Notes under the pieces: generated by a model | What the model saw: the letters and a program-made list of their open reading frames with translations, nothing else | Databases searched by the model: none | What the model was told of the DNA's origin: nothing | From: Maniola hyperantus | Lineage: Eukaryota > Arthropoda > Insecta > Lepidoptera > Nymphalidae | Assembly: GCF_902806685.2 (NCBI RefSeq) | Contig: NC_048542.1 | Span: 11,268,533-11,332,532 of the forward strand | DNA length: 64,000 bases | Direction: 5' to 3' | Position numbers and translations under genes: made by a program | Part shown: positions 20,901-30,306 of the stretch, one piece after another | How the letters are laid out: the number at the start of each line of letters is the position of its first letter | Numbering within the stretch: position 1 is the stretch's first letter

Positions 20901-23900
20901 CAGGCATGCGGGTTTCCTCACGATGTTTTCCTTCACCGTTAAAGAGAGTGATATTTAATTTCTTGTAACGCACATAACTCGCCCGGTATCGAACCCACGA
21001 CCTCCCGAATAGAAGGCTGACGTCCTTAAATTCTTCATGTTTTACTATGACACTGGTACTGATTCTGAGCACAACCTAATTTTAGAGTATTCGCATCCTC
21101 TTCTTACTAATGTAATATGAAAAGGACAGACGCAGTTTGACAGTTTTAAATTTAATTTTTAGATGGTAAAACCCGTGGTTTTAGCGCACAGTCGCGAGCC
21201 TACTGTTTAAATTTGTAGCGTGCACTAAAATTTATAGTCTTTAAATGTAAAGTTCATTGTCTGTCCCTTTTTAGCATTGTTAAAAAGAAAAGGATGCAGG
21301 TACTCTAAATTTAGTTTAGAGAAAGACAACGGAATCGGTGCCATTGACCCTTCGGGTACGGATCCCTAATAACGATATTTTAAGCTTACAAAGTCGCGGC
21401 CAAGAACTAGTATTTCATAAAATACTCACGTGGTGACAGCACCAAGTGTGGGCATGGTAGCGGCAGTGGATTTCCCCAACGCTGTTATACCCGAGGGCGC
21501 TGTGGCGGACGCTGAAAATCATTTATTATAATATACAAAATAAAATAATTTTGTGAAATAGTCATCATTAACAATGTCATGTTTTATTTGAAAACTTGTG
21601 TGATCAACACAATTATTGTAAACTAGCTGATGCCGGCGACTTAGTCCGCGTGGATTTTCATTTTATTTTTTTGCTACACTCTTTTCTGAATGATTTTCAG
21701 TCAAGATATTTTAATCCTACAATCCTACTAATATTATAAATGTGAAAGTGTGGATGTTTGGATATTTGTTATTAAATTACGCAAAAACGGCTGAACGGAT
21801 TTGGATGAAGTTTAGAATGGAGATAGATTATACCCTGGATTAACACATAGGCTACTTTTTATCCCGGAAAATCAGAGTTCCCACGGGATTTTAAAAAAAC
21901 CTAATTCCACGACGAAGTCGCGGGCATCATCTAGTTTGCTATACAGGAGTATCCTGTATAGGGAATAGAAAAACAAAAGAACTCACTAGTTCCTGACGTA
22001 GCAGCTGTTGAAGTCGGTTTAAAAGACAGTCCAGTTCCAAAACCGAGTCCACTTGATGTAGTACTAGCCGTCGACGTCCCAAACCCAAATCCGGCTGCAG
22101 TCGTCGAACTAGTCGCTTGACTAGTCTGAGCTGTGCCGAAGCTTAACGTAGTCGCCTGAGTAGTTTGAGCTGTAGTCCCAAACGATACTGGTTGAGATTG
22201 GGTTGTGCCAAATGACAAAGTTGAGGCCGGTTGAGTCGTTGTTGCAAACGAAGATGGAGTCGTCCCGAAACTCAACGGTTGACTTGTCTGAGGTTTTGCA
22301 CCGAAGCTTATACTAGTCTGCGGTGTGGGAAAAGCTTGAGTTGTTGAAATTGTCCCAAGATTTTGAATTGTTGCCGCTCCGAACGCTGGAGTTGATGAAG
22401 TCACTCCAAAACCTTGAGTTGAAGCTACTCCAAGAATTTGAGTTGCTGTTCCAAAAGCCGGTGGTGTTGAAGTAGCACCAAGATTTTGAGTTGTTGTCCC
22501 AAAAGATGGTGGTGTTGAAGTCGCGCCGAGATTTTGAGCTGTAGAGGTCCCAAATTGAGCTCCTGTAGTTGTTCCGAATGTTTGAGTTGGTGGAGTTGAA
22601 CCAAACGATAGTTGAGTTGCTGGAGTGATTTGAGTTGCGAGTCCTTGGGTGGTTTGAGTTGTGCCGAAAGCTGGAGTGGTTCCAAAAGTCGGTTGGGATG
22701 TTTGTGGTGGGGTTGATCCGAAAGCAGGTGGTTGAGCTTGAGTTGACCCAAATGCGGGCGGTTGAGTTGTTGCGAAACTTTGTGGAGTAGATCCGAAACT
22801 GAGAGGCTGGCTGCTTCCAAATCCAGATGAAGATTGACTTCCAAAAGCAAATGCCGACGGTCCTTGGGACAGGTTTAAACCAGATTGTTGTTGTTGTTGT
22901 TGTTGCGCCTGTTGTTGCTGTTGCGCCTGTTGTTGTTGTTGTTGTTGCGCCTGTTGTTGTTGTTGTTGCGCCTGTTGCTGTTGAGTGGGCTGTGTTTGAC
23001 CAAACCCAAATCCTGGAGATGCTGTTAATGTGCCAAAGGCTGGTGGTGCTGAAATCAAAAATATGTCTTGTTCAAACATTAATATGTCTTGTTTTAACAT
23101 AATGAAATTGCAGATATACTCGTGAGAAAATCCCAGTTTTTAGGGTTATATATCTCAAAAGGAAAAAGGGACCCTTATAGGATCACTTTGTTGTCTATCA
23201 GTCTGTCTGTCCGTCGTGTCTGTCAAGAAAACCTATAGGGCACTTAACGTTGACCTAGAATCATGAAAGGTAGGTAGATGATTCAACCCCCTGCTACAAT
23301 ACCTCACGGCATATTCCTCTCTGTGTTGGGGATAATATACAGAGAAACTTTCAGCTTTTATAAAACAACAAAGGTCTGGCCCTCCTGGGCTCTTTCTCCA
23401 TTACGTACCTGCACTGGTAGCAGCAGCAGAAGCCGATCCGAAGCTAAAGGGCTTCGCGCCGAAGGCTTGCCCAAAGCCAGGCGAGGCTGAGGCCTGTGTA
23501 GTTGTTGTGCTTAGACCGAAAGCTTGTGCTGTCTGCGGGGCTGACGATGTTATTGCCTGGGAAAATATTCCATTCAATTCTTGGTTTTATGACACACAGT
23601 TGTACCAACTGGGTACCAATGATGGGTAGAAAAGAAGAAACACTAGAAAATAGGCAGTGGAACTTGGGAATTCTTATAAATGTGAATGTGTGTCTGTCTG
23701 TCTGCTAGCTTTTCATGTTAATAATTTTCACACTGTCAATGGCCATTGTAGAGAGCCAATAACTGTGCAGTAATATTTTTATTGCAAATGTGGAATAACA
23801 ATGACTACTTTTCGGTTTAGACAGCAATGATTATAAGAAACTAGCTCATGACTACGACTTCGTACGCGTGGATTTAGGTTTTTTAAATATCCCGTCGGAA

Positions 23901-26900
23901 CTATTTGATTTCACGGGATAAAAAGTAGCTTATGTCACGCTCCAGGTATTTGACTATACCCATTCAAAAAATCAGGTCAATCCGTTGCTCTGCTGCGACG
24001 TTATTGAAGGACAAACCAATAAACTAACAAACAAACACACTTTTGCATTTATAATAAGGGTACTGATGGGAGCTGTTTTAAGTGACATTGTGAAATCTTA
24101 TTCTTAACATTATCTTACAAATTCAACCATTGACAATCAAAAAGTTTACAAAGGTACCTATCCATATACTTCCATACTAATATTATAAATGCGAAACTGT
24201 CTGTCTGCTAGCTTTTCACGGCCCACCATCATCATCATCAACCGATAGTCGTCCACTGCTGGACATAGGTCGCTTGTTGGGACTTCCACACGCCACGGTC
24301 TTGCGCCGCCTGAATCCAGCGGCTCCCTGCGACTTGTCTGATATCGTCCGTCCACCTAGTGTGGGGTCTTCCAACGCAACGTCTTCTGGTGCGAGGTCAA
24401 CAGTTTAACCTTTGGTACAGAACTTACATCCCGGGGAAGGACATAGGTGACTTTTTATCCTGGAAAATCGAAGAGTTCCCACAGGATTTTTTAAAAATCT
24501 AAATTCATACGGACGATGTCACAGGCATCATCTAGTTTTGAATAAATAGTTTTGACTTTGAGCCATTTTACAAGCAAATAGTAGTATTAAAAAACTTATT
24601 TATCATGCATAGTTAGGTTAGTATGAATTTTTTCTTACAGTAGAGGGTTGTGGCGCTGAAAAACCTGACGCTGGTGTGCTGAAACCCCCACCAGTTTTGC
24701 CGAATGAGAAACTAGGTCCTGTTGGAGAACCAAACAGAGATGTCGCTGAAACAAAACAGATTGTTATAATTTAGACTGGCAGTGGCAAAAAAAGCTGTGA
24801 TAGCCTAGAGGTTAGGACGTCCGCCTTCTAAGTGTAGGTCGGGGGTTCGATACCGGGCTCCTCCAACTTTTCAGAGTTATGTGCGTTTCAATTAATTAAA
24901 TATCACTTGCTTTAAGGTGAAGGAAAACATCGTGAGGAAACCTGCATGCCTGAGAGTTCCCCATAATGTTGTGAAAGGTGTGTGAAGTCCACCAATCCGC
25001 ACATGGCCAGTGTGGTAGACTATGGCCAAAACCCTTCTAACTCTGAGAGGAGACCCGTGCTCTGTATTGAGCTGGCGATCGGTTGATCATGATGATCTAA
25101 TGTACATCATCATGATCAACTCAATAGGGTATTTGACAGCATCATGTCATGTAAAATATAGGATCTATTGATGGTATTATGTATACACAGTGCTCAGTAA
25201 AACCGACTGTGGTTTTTGGCACTGAATGTAGCAGGAATAATATGTAAGTGTAATAATAATAAAAAAAAGGTACCTAAAATTATAGTTACCTTGTGTTGCC
25301 GGGGAGCCAAAGGCAGGGGCTGCTTGTGGGTTCGCACCAAAAGCTGGCGGCTGCTCTGTTGCCTGAAATATTGCAAAAAATGTTTTAAACTCAAATCAAC
25401 AAATTCTTGAAAGGGCGGCATTCGAGGTTCCTCTGGTACCATCGTACAAGACAGCACTTTTATGTGCAACACTGCAAGTTAATGACGGACAGCGCCATCT
25501 ATATGTGATTTTGTAAACTAATTCAATTCAATTCCCAATTATTGGCTTTTAGGTGTGCCAGGTGGGCACAGAGTATTCGCCAGTGTAACCTTTATGAAGA
25601 AGGCACGAAGGAGACTGTTCGGTGAGAGCTGTTGTACAGTTAAATTTTGAATATCTACAAAATAGTTAAAAAATTTTTTTTTGGTTGGATTTTGTAAACT
25701 AAATAATACATTTCAATTTTTTTTGTAATGTAACGGTTTTCGGACTTTTTCCTTTACTTGTGCTATAAGACCTAGCTACCTGGCAAATTTCATGATTCTA
25801 GGTCAACCGGAAACAAAACCCTATAGGTTTTGATTACCGTGTCTTGACAGACACAACTTTGGCCATCTTACCACCAGGTGAGATTGTAGTAAAGGGCTAA
25901 CTTGTATCGGAATAAAAAAATAGCTCTAAATAAATTTTTACCAGCTCTTTTGTAGGACCCAATCTCCAAACCAGTGGTAGGTGGAGTCTATAATTCCCAA
26001 CATAAAATTAGTGGCACAAGTAGTCCTACATGAAATGAATACATTTTATTTCATTACCGGTTTGACAGGCTGCCCGAATCCTGGACTCCCAACTGTTTGT
26101 ACGGGTGGAGCATTGAATGCACCATATGCTTGCGGCTTGTTAGACCCAAATGCACTGACACTAGTTGTAGCAGGTGTTGAAGAAACTGTGAAAATAGATG
26201 CAAAATTATTACCATGTCATACAGAGAATTTTATAGTCCGTAATAAATTACTCCTCACACGCCATTTTGACTTTTTGTGTCAAATTTTATGTCAAAGTAC
26301 AATTTTAGCCCTTACTTTAAAAGTAGGTCGAATTCGTAAAACCTGCATCAATCGTTATTACAATCTCAATTGATGCAGGTTTTACTTTTGAGTTTTGACA
26401 TGACAATTGACCCATAGAGTTAAATGGCGCATGAGGAGTCATTTTGTATGGCCTATACAAAGATTTTCATATATGAATGTCAGGTTAGTGGCTATAGTCA
26501 GAGGCAGGTGTCAAATGTTAGTACATTCAACGCAGGTAGCCCTAAAGTTGCCCATTTTTCTATCACTTTAACAGTGAAGGAATAATCGTGAGAAAACTTG
26601 CATGCCTGAGAGTTCTCCATAACGTTCTCAAAGGCGTGTGAAGTCTGCCAATCCACACTTGGCCAGCATGGTAGACTGTGGCCAATACCCTTCTCACTCT
26701 GAGAGGAGACCAGTGCTGTGTAGTGAGCCAGCGATGGGTTGTTCATGACAATGACAGAAGTAATAAATGCTTGAAATAGGTCTGTATAAATTTTAATCTC
26801 ATGGTGCATAATAATAGCTTACATAGACCAGTTGACGCTGTTGTTTTTGCTCCAAAATTAAAACCTCCAAATGCTGAGGTTGCCTGCCCGCTAAACAGAT

Positions 26901-27811
26901 TTGTTTTATTATCTGTGGAAAAAGATAATTTGCTCTTAATCACAAAGTTAGTTGTATTATAGATTTAATACATAGAAATATTAATATTTGCCAACAAAAA
27001 TGCTAAAAAGTGCATTTTATTATGAACCTTGAGTGATGTCAATTTTGACAAATTTCATTATGACCAAAAGTAAAAAAAAAGTTTAGTCATAATCATGCAG
27101 AAAATAACAAGTAATAATTAAAATAATAATTTTAAAATTTTAATCTTGTAAATCCAAATTCTAAACTGTGGCTCCAGCTTGAAAAGATTTTGTAGCATCT
27201 CCACCCTGACTCCAGTGACCCTGATGTACAAAATGAGTATCTAATATTGACTGTGGACCGACAAATGTTTATTTTGTTTGTTTAATTTGGCGTTGCTTTC
27301 ATGTGTTTCCTTCTCAGTTAACCAAGCACTTATGCTTATAGTAATGATAATAATGTCATATTTCATTAAATAACTCTATACTTATAAGTAAGCAAACTAA
27401 ACAATGTCATCCTTTCAATACAACATAAGTGGATGACCAAAATTTACATCTTTTGAGGATTTTGCTCTGCAACCATAGGAAAAATTTCACGCTTTCAGGA
27501 ATATTTAGGTTCTTTCGCTGACCTTGCTTGGGCTCCAGCCTCCAACTGAAAAACCTAAGACCTAACCTAACCTATAGCCAAAAATATAAACATTGCTAGT
27601 TAATTAATAATCATCAAGTGGTAACTTCCCAGTGTAAAACATACCTAACAGACCTGTCTGATTTTTAATAGTTTAAATAAGTAGGTACTTATTTTTGTGT
27701 AGTTAAATACATTTATTAGCTAAATACCGGGAAAATTCACCTACCTGATGCAGAATTTGTGCCAAATGCACCGCCGGCTGTCGTTGTAGCTTGTCCGAGC
27801 GGGAAACTCAT
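17909..27811 (-). CDS. Nup62: Nucleoporin Nup62, 12 exons, 791 aa
   Basis: Nup62 sits in the central channel of the nuclear pore with Nup54 and Nup58; its FG repeats bind transport receptors. Exons in transcript order: 27745-27811, 26823-26912, 26058-26185, 25290-25362, 24639-24745, 23409-23556, 21987-23048, 21430-21511, 20556-20727, 20107-20282, 19319-19430, 17909-18067. Phases join into 791 codons plus TAG. Residues 1 to about 580 are a Ser/Thr/Gln-rich domain with roughly 38 FG dipeptides by my count and a Gln tract at 227-259. From about residue 598 comes the Nsp1/Nup62 C-terminal coiled coil, with FAQLEESINKWTLELEEQE, QATQINAWDRLL, LDFVLAQQKELE and ILNAHMSSMQWID. It is longer than vertebrate Nup62 (about 520 aa), all in the FG part. 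The intron after exon 9 uses a GC donor (AAG|GCAAGT), needed to keep frame. The start codon in MSFPLGQ is the first in-frame ATG; 5' ends are unverified. Confidence 0.93.
18122..18537 (+). mobile_element. GGTTCCGTAC repeat, full-length example
   Basis: Runs from GGTTTTTTAGGGTTCCGTACCTC through GTTGACCTAGAATCATGAAATTTGGCAGG, AAAACCGTGAATTTGTGG and GGGGTATCATATGAAAGGTCTTC to GTACGGAACCCTCGTTGCGCGAGTCTGACTCGCACTTGGTCGG. It lies between Nup62 exons 12 and 11 and starts 55 bp upstream of the exon 12 acceptor. The transposon class is not clear to me. Confidence 0.65.
19083..19290 (+). mobile_element. GGTTCCGTAC repeat, 5' fragment (Nup62 intron 11)
   Basis: GGTTTTTTAGAGTTCCATAGATCC, CACTTCCCGTTGACCTAGAATCATG and CCGTGAAGTAGTGGTTACATCAC. 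It ends about 30 bp before the exon 11 donor. Confidence 0.55.
19470..19955 (-). mobile_element. Two Helitron-like copies in tandem (Nup62 intron 10)
   Basis: Two minus-strand copies of the AACCCCTAAGGGG body type, about 19476-19692 and 19749-19952, each starting ACTAGCTTATGCTCGCGACTACGTCCGCG and ending in (CAGT)n then CCTTTTC.TTTTATAT. They are separated by about 55 bp. Confidence 0.7.
20305..20520 (-). mobile_element. GGTTCCGTAC repeat, right-end fragment, minus strand
   Basis: AAACCGGCCAAGTGCGAGTCAGG, CCCGTACTACAGTCGTATTTTTTCG and ACCTTTCATGATACCCCCAATTGATATAG are the reversed right half of 18122-18537. It lies between Nup62 exons 9 and 10. Confidence 0.65.
20540..20556 (-). other. GC-AG 5' splice site of Nup62 intron 9
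   Basis: Exon 9 ends at 20556 in GAG AAG and the intron begins GCAAGT, matching the consensus of rare GC donors. The downstream exon (20282) starts ATT CTA GAA, giving GEK-ILELND, which aligns with the animal Nup62 segment GEKIxxL. The nearest GT, four bases further in, would shift the frame. Confidence 0.85.
20762..21030 (-). mobile_element. SINE family 1, minus strand, Nup62 intron 8
   Basis: Tail-first copy (ATCATCACGATCAATCCATTGC) through to an eroded tRNA-like head (GTATCGAACCCACGACCTCCC). Confidence 0.75.
21622..21936. mobile_element. Helitron-like elements in opposite orientation (Nup62 intron 7)
   Basis: A truncated minus copy (ACTAGCTGATGCCGGCGACTTAGTCCGCG, 21622-21655) is followed by a plus copy at 21722-21936 ending CGACGAAGTCGCGGGCATCATCTAGTT, 51 bp from the exon 7 donor. 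Confidence 0.65.
22885..22983 (-). repeat. Gln-rich codon repeat inside Nup62 exon 7
   Basis: Mostly CAA codons with periodic GCG Ala codons encode residues 227-259: five Q runs of 4, 6, 7, 5 and 7 separated by single A. The near-identical CAACAGGCG blocks suggest expansion by slippage or unequal exchange. It sits between the first FG repeats and the dense GTT-type FG region. Confidence 0.9.
23128..23275 (+). mobile_element. GGTTCCGTAC repeat, 5' fragment (Nup62 intron 6)
   Basis: CCCAGTTTTTAGGGTTATATATCTCAAAAGG through AACGTTGACCTAGAATCATGAAAGG. Confidence 0.5.
23841..24066 (-). mobile_element. Helitron-like element (Nup62 intron 5)
   Basis: ACTAGCTCATGACTACGACTTCGTACGCG at one end and ACACACTTTTGCATTTATAATAAGGGTACTGAT at the other; same type as 2358-2601 and 63150-63361. 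Confidence 0.7.
24165..24536 (+). mobile_element. Helitron-like element with an RTE tail inserted
   Basis: Element start (ATACTAATATTATAAATGCG) and end (TCATCTAGTT) flank an inserted 3' fragment of an RTE-clade retrotransposon at about 24223-24400, minus strand. The fragment encodes TRWTDDIRQVAGSRWIQAA then RGVWKS and QQWTTIG-stop, followed by an (ATG)4 tail. Confidence 0.75.
24792..25100 (+). mobile_element. SINE family 1 in a Nup62 intron
   Basis: Complete head (TAGCCTAGAGGTTAGGACG), B box (GGTTCGATACC) and tail (GGTTGATCATGATGATC), opposite in orientation to Nup62, between exons 4 and 5. Confidence 0.8.
25690..25860 (-). mobile_element. GGTTCCGTAC repeat fragment, minus strand (Nup62 intron 3)
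   Basis: TGTAACGGTTTTCGGACTTTTTCC, GGCAAATTTCATGATTCTAGGTCAACCGG and CTTGACAGACAC are the reversed left half of the element. Confidence 0.55.
25862..25925 (+). mobile_element. SINE family 2 tail fragment
   Basis: GCCATCTTACCACCAGGTGAGATTGTAGTAAAGGGCTAACTTG followed by an A run equals the last 60 bp of family 2. Confidence 0.6.
26237..26452. mobile_element. GTCCGTAAAAAATGA MITE, copy 2 (Nup62 intron 2)
   Basis: AGTCCGTAATAAATTACTCCTCACACGCCATTTT and AATGGCGCATGAGGAGTCATTTTGTATGGCC form the ends. Inside is a hairpin with AAAACCTGCATCAA / TTGATGCAGGTTTT arms at 26338-26384. Confidence 0.7.
26560..26755 (+). mobile_element. SINE family 1, headless copy in Nup62 intron 2
   Basis: Begins within TATCACTTTAACAGTGAAGGAA and keeps the body and tail (GATGGGTTGTTCATGACAATGAC); the tRNA-like head is absent, as in a 5'-truncated retroposition. 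Confidence 0.7.
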
Positions 27812-27934
27812 CTTTTCAATAATTCCACTTTTTTTAGCCCAATTTCTTGTAGAAAATACACAAGAAAAGCAATAAATTACAAAATTTCGTTACGAAAACC
27901 GCAAACGGTAAAAACTATTAAAATGTCACCACCA

Positions 27935-30088
27935 GGCCGATTGCGAATCGACTGCATCTATCATTTAATGACTGTTCGGGCCGATTGCGAATCGACTGCA
28001 TCTATCATTTAATGACAGCATCAATGTCAAAATATGGTTTTCCTATCACGGTTCGGTGAGACAGTCCACAAAGGATAGATGTGGACAAAAAAATGTTTTG
28101 ACAGTTCATTTACACTATCGATAAAATTTATTGTATGAAAAATGCTATTGCGGACGCGTTTTGAAGTTTGATGTCATATAAGAACCTCGACAAATGTTAC
28201 GTCAAATGAGGTTTTCATTGAAACAACTCGAGAGGTGTTTTTATCAGTGACATAAGCTATCCGCAAATCGTTTTACTACTCATATTAATTAAAATAAAGT
28301 TATGAAAGGGATTAAAAAATGCTATAGTAATTCTTCTGCTAGATTAGAAATCAATTATTAATTTTAGAAGCTAGTATAATAGTATAAAAGCATTTTTAGA
28401 TTAATAAGTCTCATAAGTACTTTTAAAAGAATATGTGATGACTCTTTCATTAGTAGGTTTGATGCACAGAGTACATTAAATATAGAGGTATACTAACACT
28501 GAGAAATGAGAATCACAGAGTACTTTTTACATTTTAAGTAAATAATTAAATATCATTGCTTTAACGGTGATGGAAAACATCGTGTGGAAACCTGCATGCC
28601 TGAGAGTTCTCCAAAATGTTATCAAAGGTGTGTGAAGTCTACCAATCCGCATTTGGCCAGCATGGTAGACTATGGCCAAAACTCTTCTCACACTCAAGAG
28701 AACCGTACTCTATAGTGAGCCAGCGACAGGCTGAACATAATAGTATACCTTTGACTCCTTTGAGAACAATATGGAGAACTCTCAGGCATGCAGATTTCCT
28801 CATGATGTTTCCTTCACCGCTAAATCAAGTTAAGTATAATTAATTGTTTAAAACGCACATAACTCTTAGAGATGCGTACCTAAAATTGAACCCCCAACCT
28901 TCAATTATTCAGAGGTGGACATCCTAACCACTAGGCTCTTCGGGGGACTTCTAAAATTATTCCCCAAAGTAATGTCCAAAAGTCAAATCATTTTCTGATT
29001 TAATTGATTTAGCTTTGGAAATTACTTTGGAATTTAAATTATTTAGGCAAATAAAACAACAGTTTGATGATTTTTTATGTTTTCTTTTATTAAAGTAGAT
29101 TAGATTCTGACATCTTAATTATATCACCATCTGCTTCTTATAAATCTAATCTGGCACCGTTCATTATTTTATTTGTCTCTGCACGGGGTCCAAGAGCTCG
29201 AGTTCACAACATATCCCAATCCATATCTTTGTCAGGATGAAGAAATGAATGCAGCACTGTATCACCTTTGCCTGAAAAAAAATTATGATAACTGAGTAAG
29301 TGACCACTGACTGTGTTGCTTAATCTATACCACTAGGCACTACCAGCTTCTGTTTAGGTATGACGTTGTCTGCGAAGACTTTAGAATCAGTGTATATGGT
29401 ATCTTTATTACTAATTTAGCTAATCCAAATTATTTCTTTAAATATTTGTGGTGCGAAGGAGTAAGAAACATCCAAACTTTCATATGAAGAGCAACGTTTT
29501 AGGCAGCTCTAGATACATAAGGAAACATACTCGAGAAAGCACTTGTAGTGTGGAGGTACTTACTATGAAGTCATAACCACCAGTAGCAATGGACTCAATT
29601 TGTATAATAGGTACTTTATGAAACGCTGTTAAAACTCCTCTAACTTTTCGGAGTTTAATACCATTGTAACAACTAAATATCACTTGCTTAGCTGTGAAGG
29701 AAAAGGAAGATCGTGAGGAAACCCGCATGAGAGCCTTTACTTGTATTGAATGATAACGTTTGTTAACTTACGAGTTCTAACTTCCAAGCAGCCACAGTCC
29801 GTCAATAAGGGTCCCAATACTTAGGCAAATCAGTGCCCAGGCATTTGCGTATAAGTTCAGTGAGAAAAACTAAGTCTCCGGAGTCCGAGGAGCAAGCAAA
29901 GTTGCAGAATTAATCACAAAAAACAAACGCGTAAACTAAGGAAAAACAACAAAAAATTGTACTTTGTGGTCTGGGGTTCTAAATAGTTACCACAGACTAA
30001 CTACTTATTTGTAATAAGTAACGTAGCCAAATTTAGGAAACTGTTATGTCCATGTAAATTGCTAGATTACCAGTTTACGGCAATCGGC
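27935..30088 (+). mobile_element. GGCC element copy A (non-autonomous TIR transposon)
   Basis: The copy begins GGCCGATTGCGAATCGACTG at 27979 and ends ...TTTACGGCAATCGGC at 30088; the ends share the inverted 10-mer GGCCGATTGC. The first 39 bp of the left end occur twice (27935-27973 and from 27979). Inside are two SINE-derived segments in opposite orientation (28540-28736 and 28755-28945), but no transposase-like ORF. Relative to copies B and D it lacks about 190 bp of right subterminal sequence. Its left tip is only 123 bp upstream of the Nup62 start codon. The superfamily cannot be named from the termini alone. Confidence 0.8.
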
Positions 30089-30306
30089 ATCACGGTTCGG
30101 TGAGACAGTCCACAAAGGATAGATGTGGACAAAAAAATGTTTTGACAGTTCATTTACACTATCGATAAAATTTATTGTGTAGACTTCGTCTGTGTTGGCT
30201 TTTGTCGACACACGTGCGGCGTTTTTCGGACTGTTTTTCTTGTTAAAAAGTAGCCAGTTTTTGAGTTTTAATTAGTGTTTTTTGGTGGTGGGACTAACTC
30301 GGTGCG

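Noticed and set aside
22425..22850. 141-codon Leu/Gln-rich minus-strand frame
   Set aside because: Alternative frame of the repetitive Nup62 exon 7.
29480..29728. 82-codon open frame, recurring at 37139 and 38285
   Set aside because: It lies inside the 2.1-kb GGCC element copies, partly in SINE-like tail sequence, with no recognisable domain; shared only because the copies are repeats.
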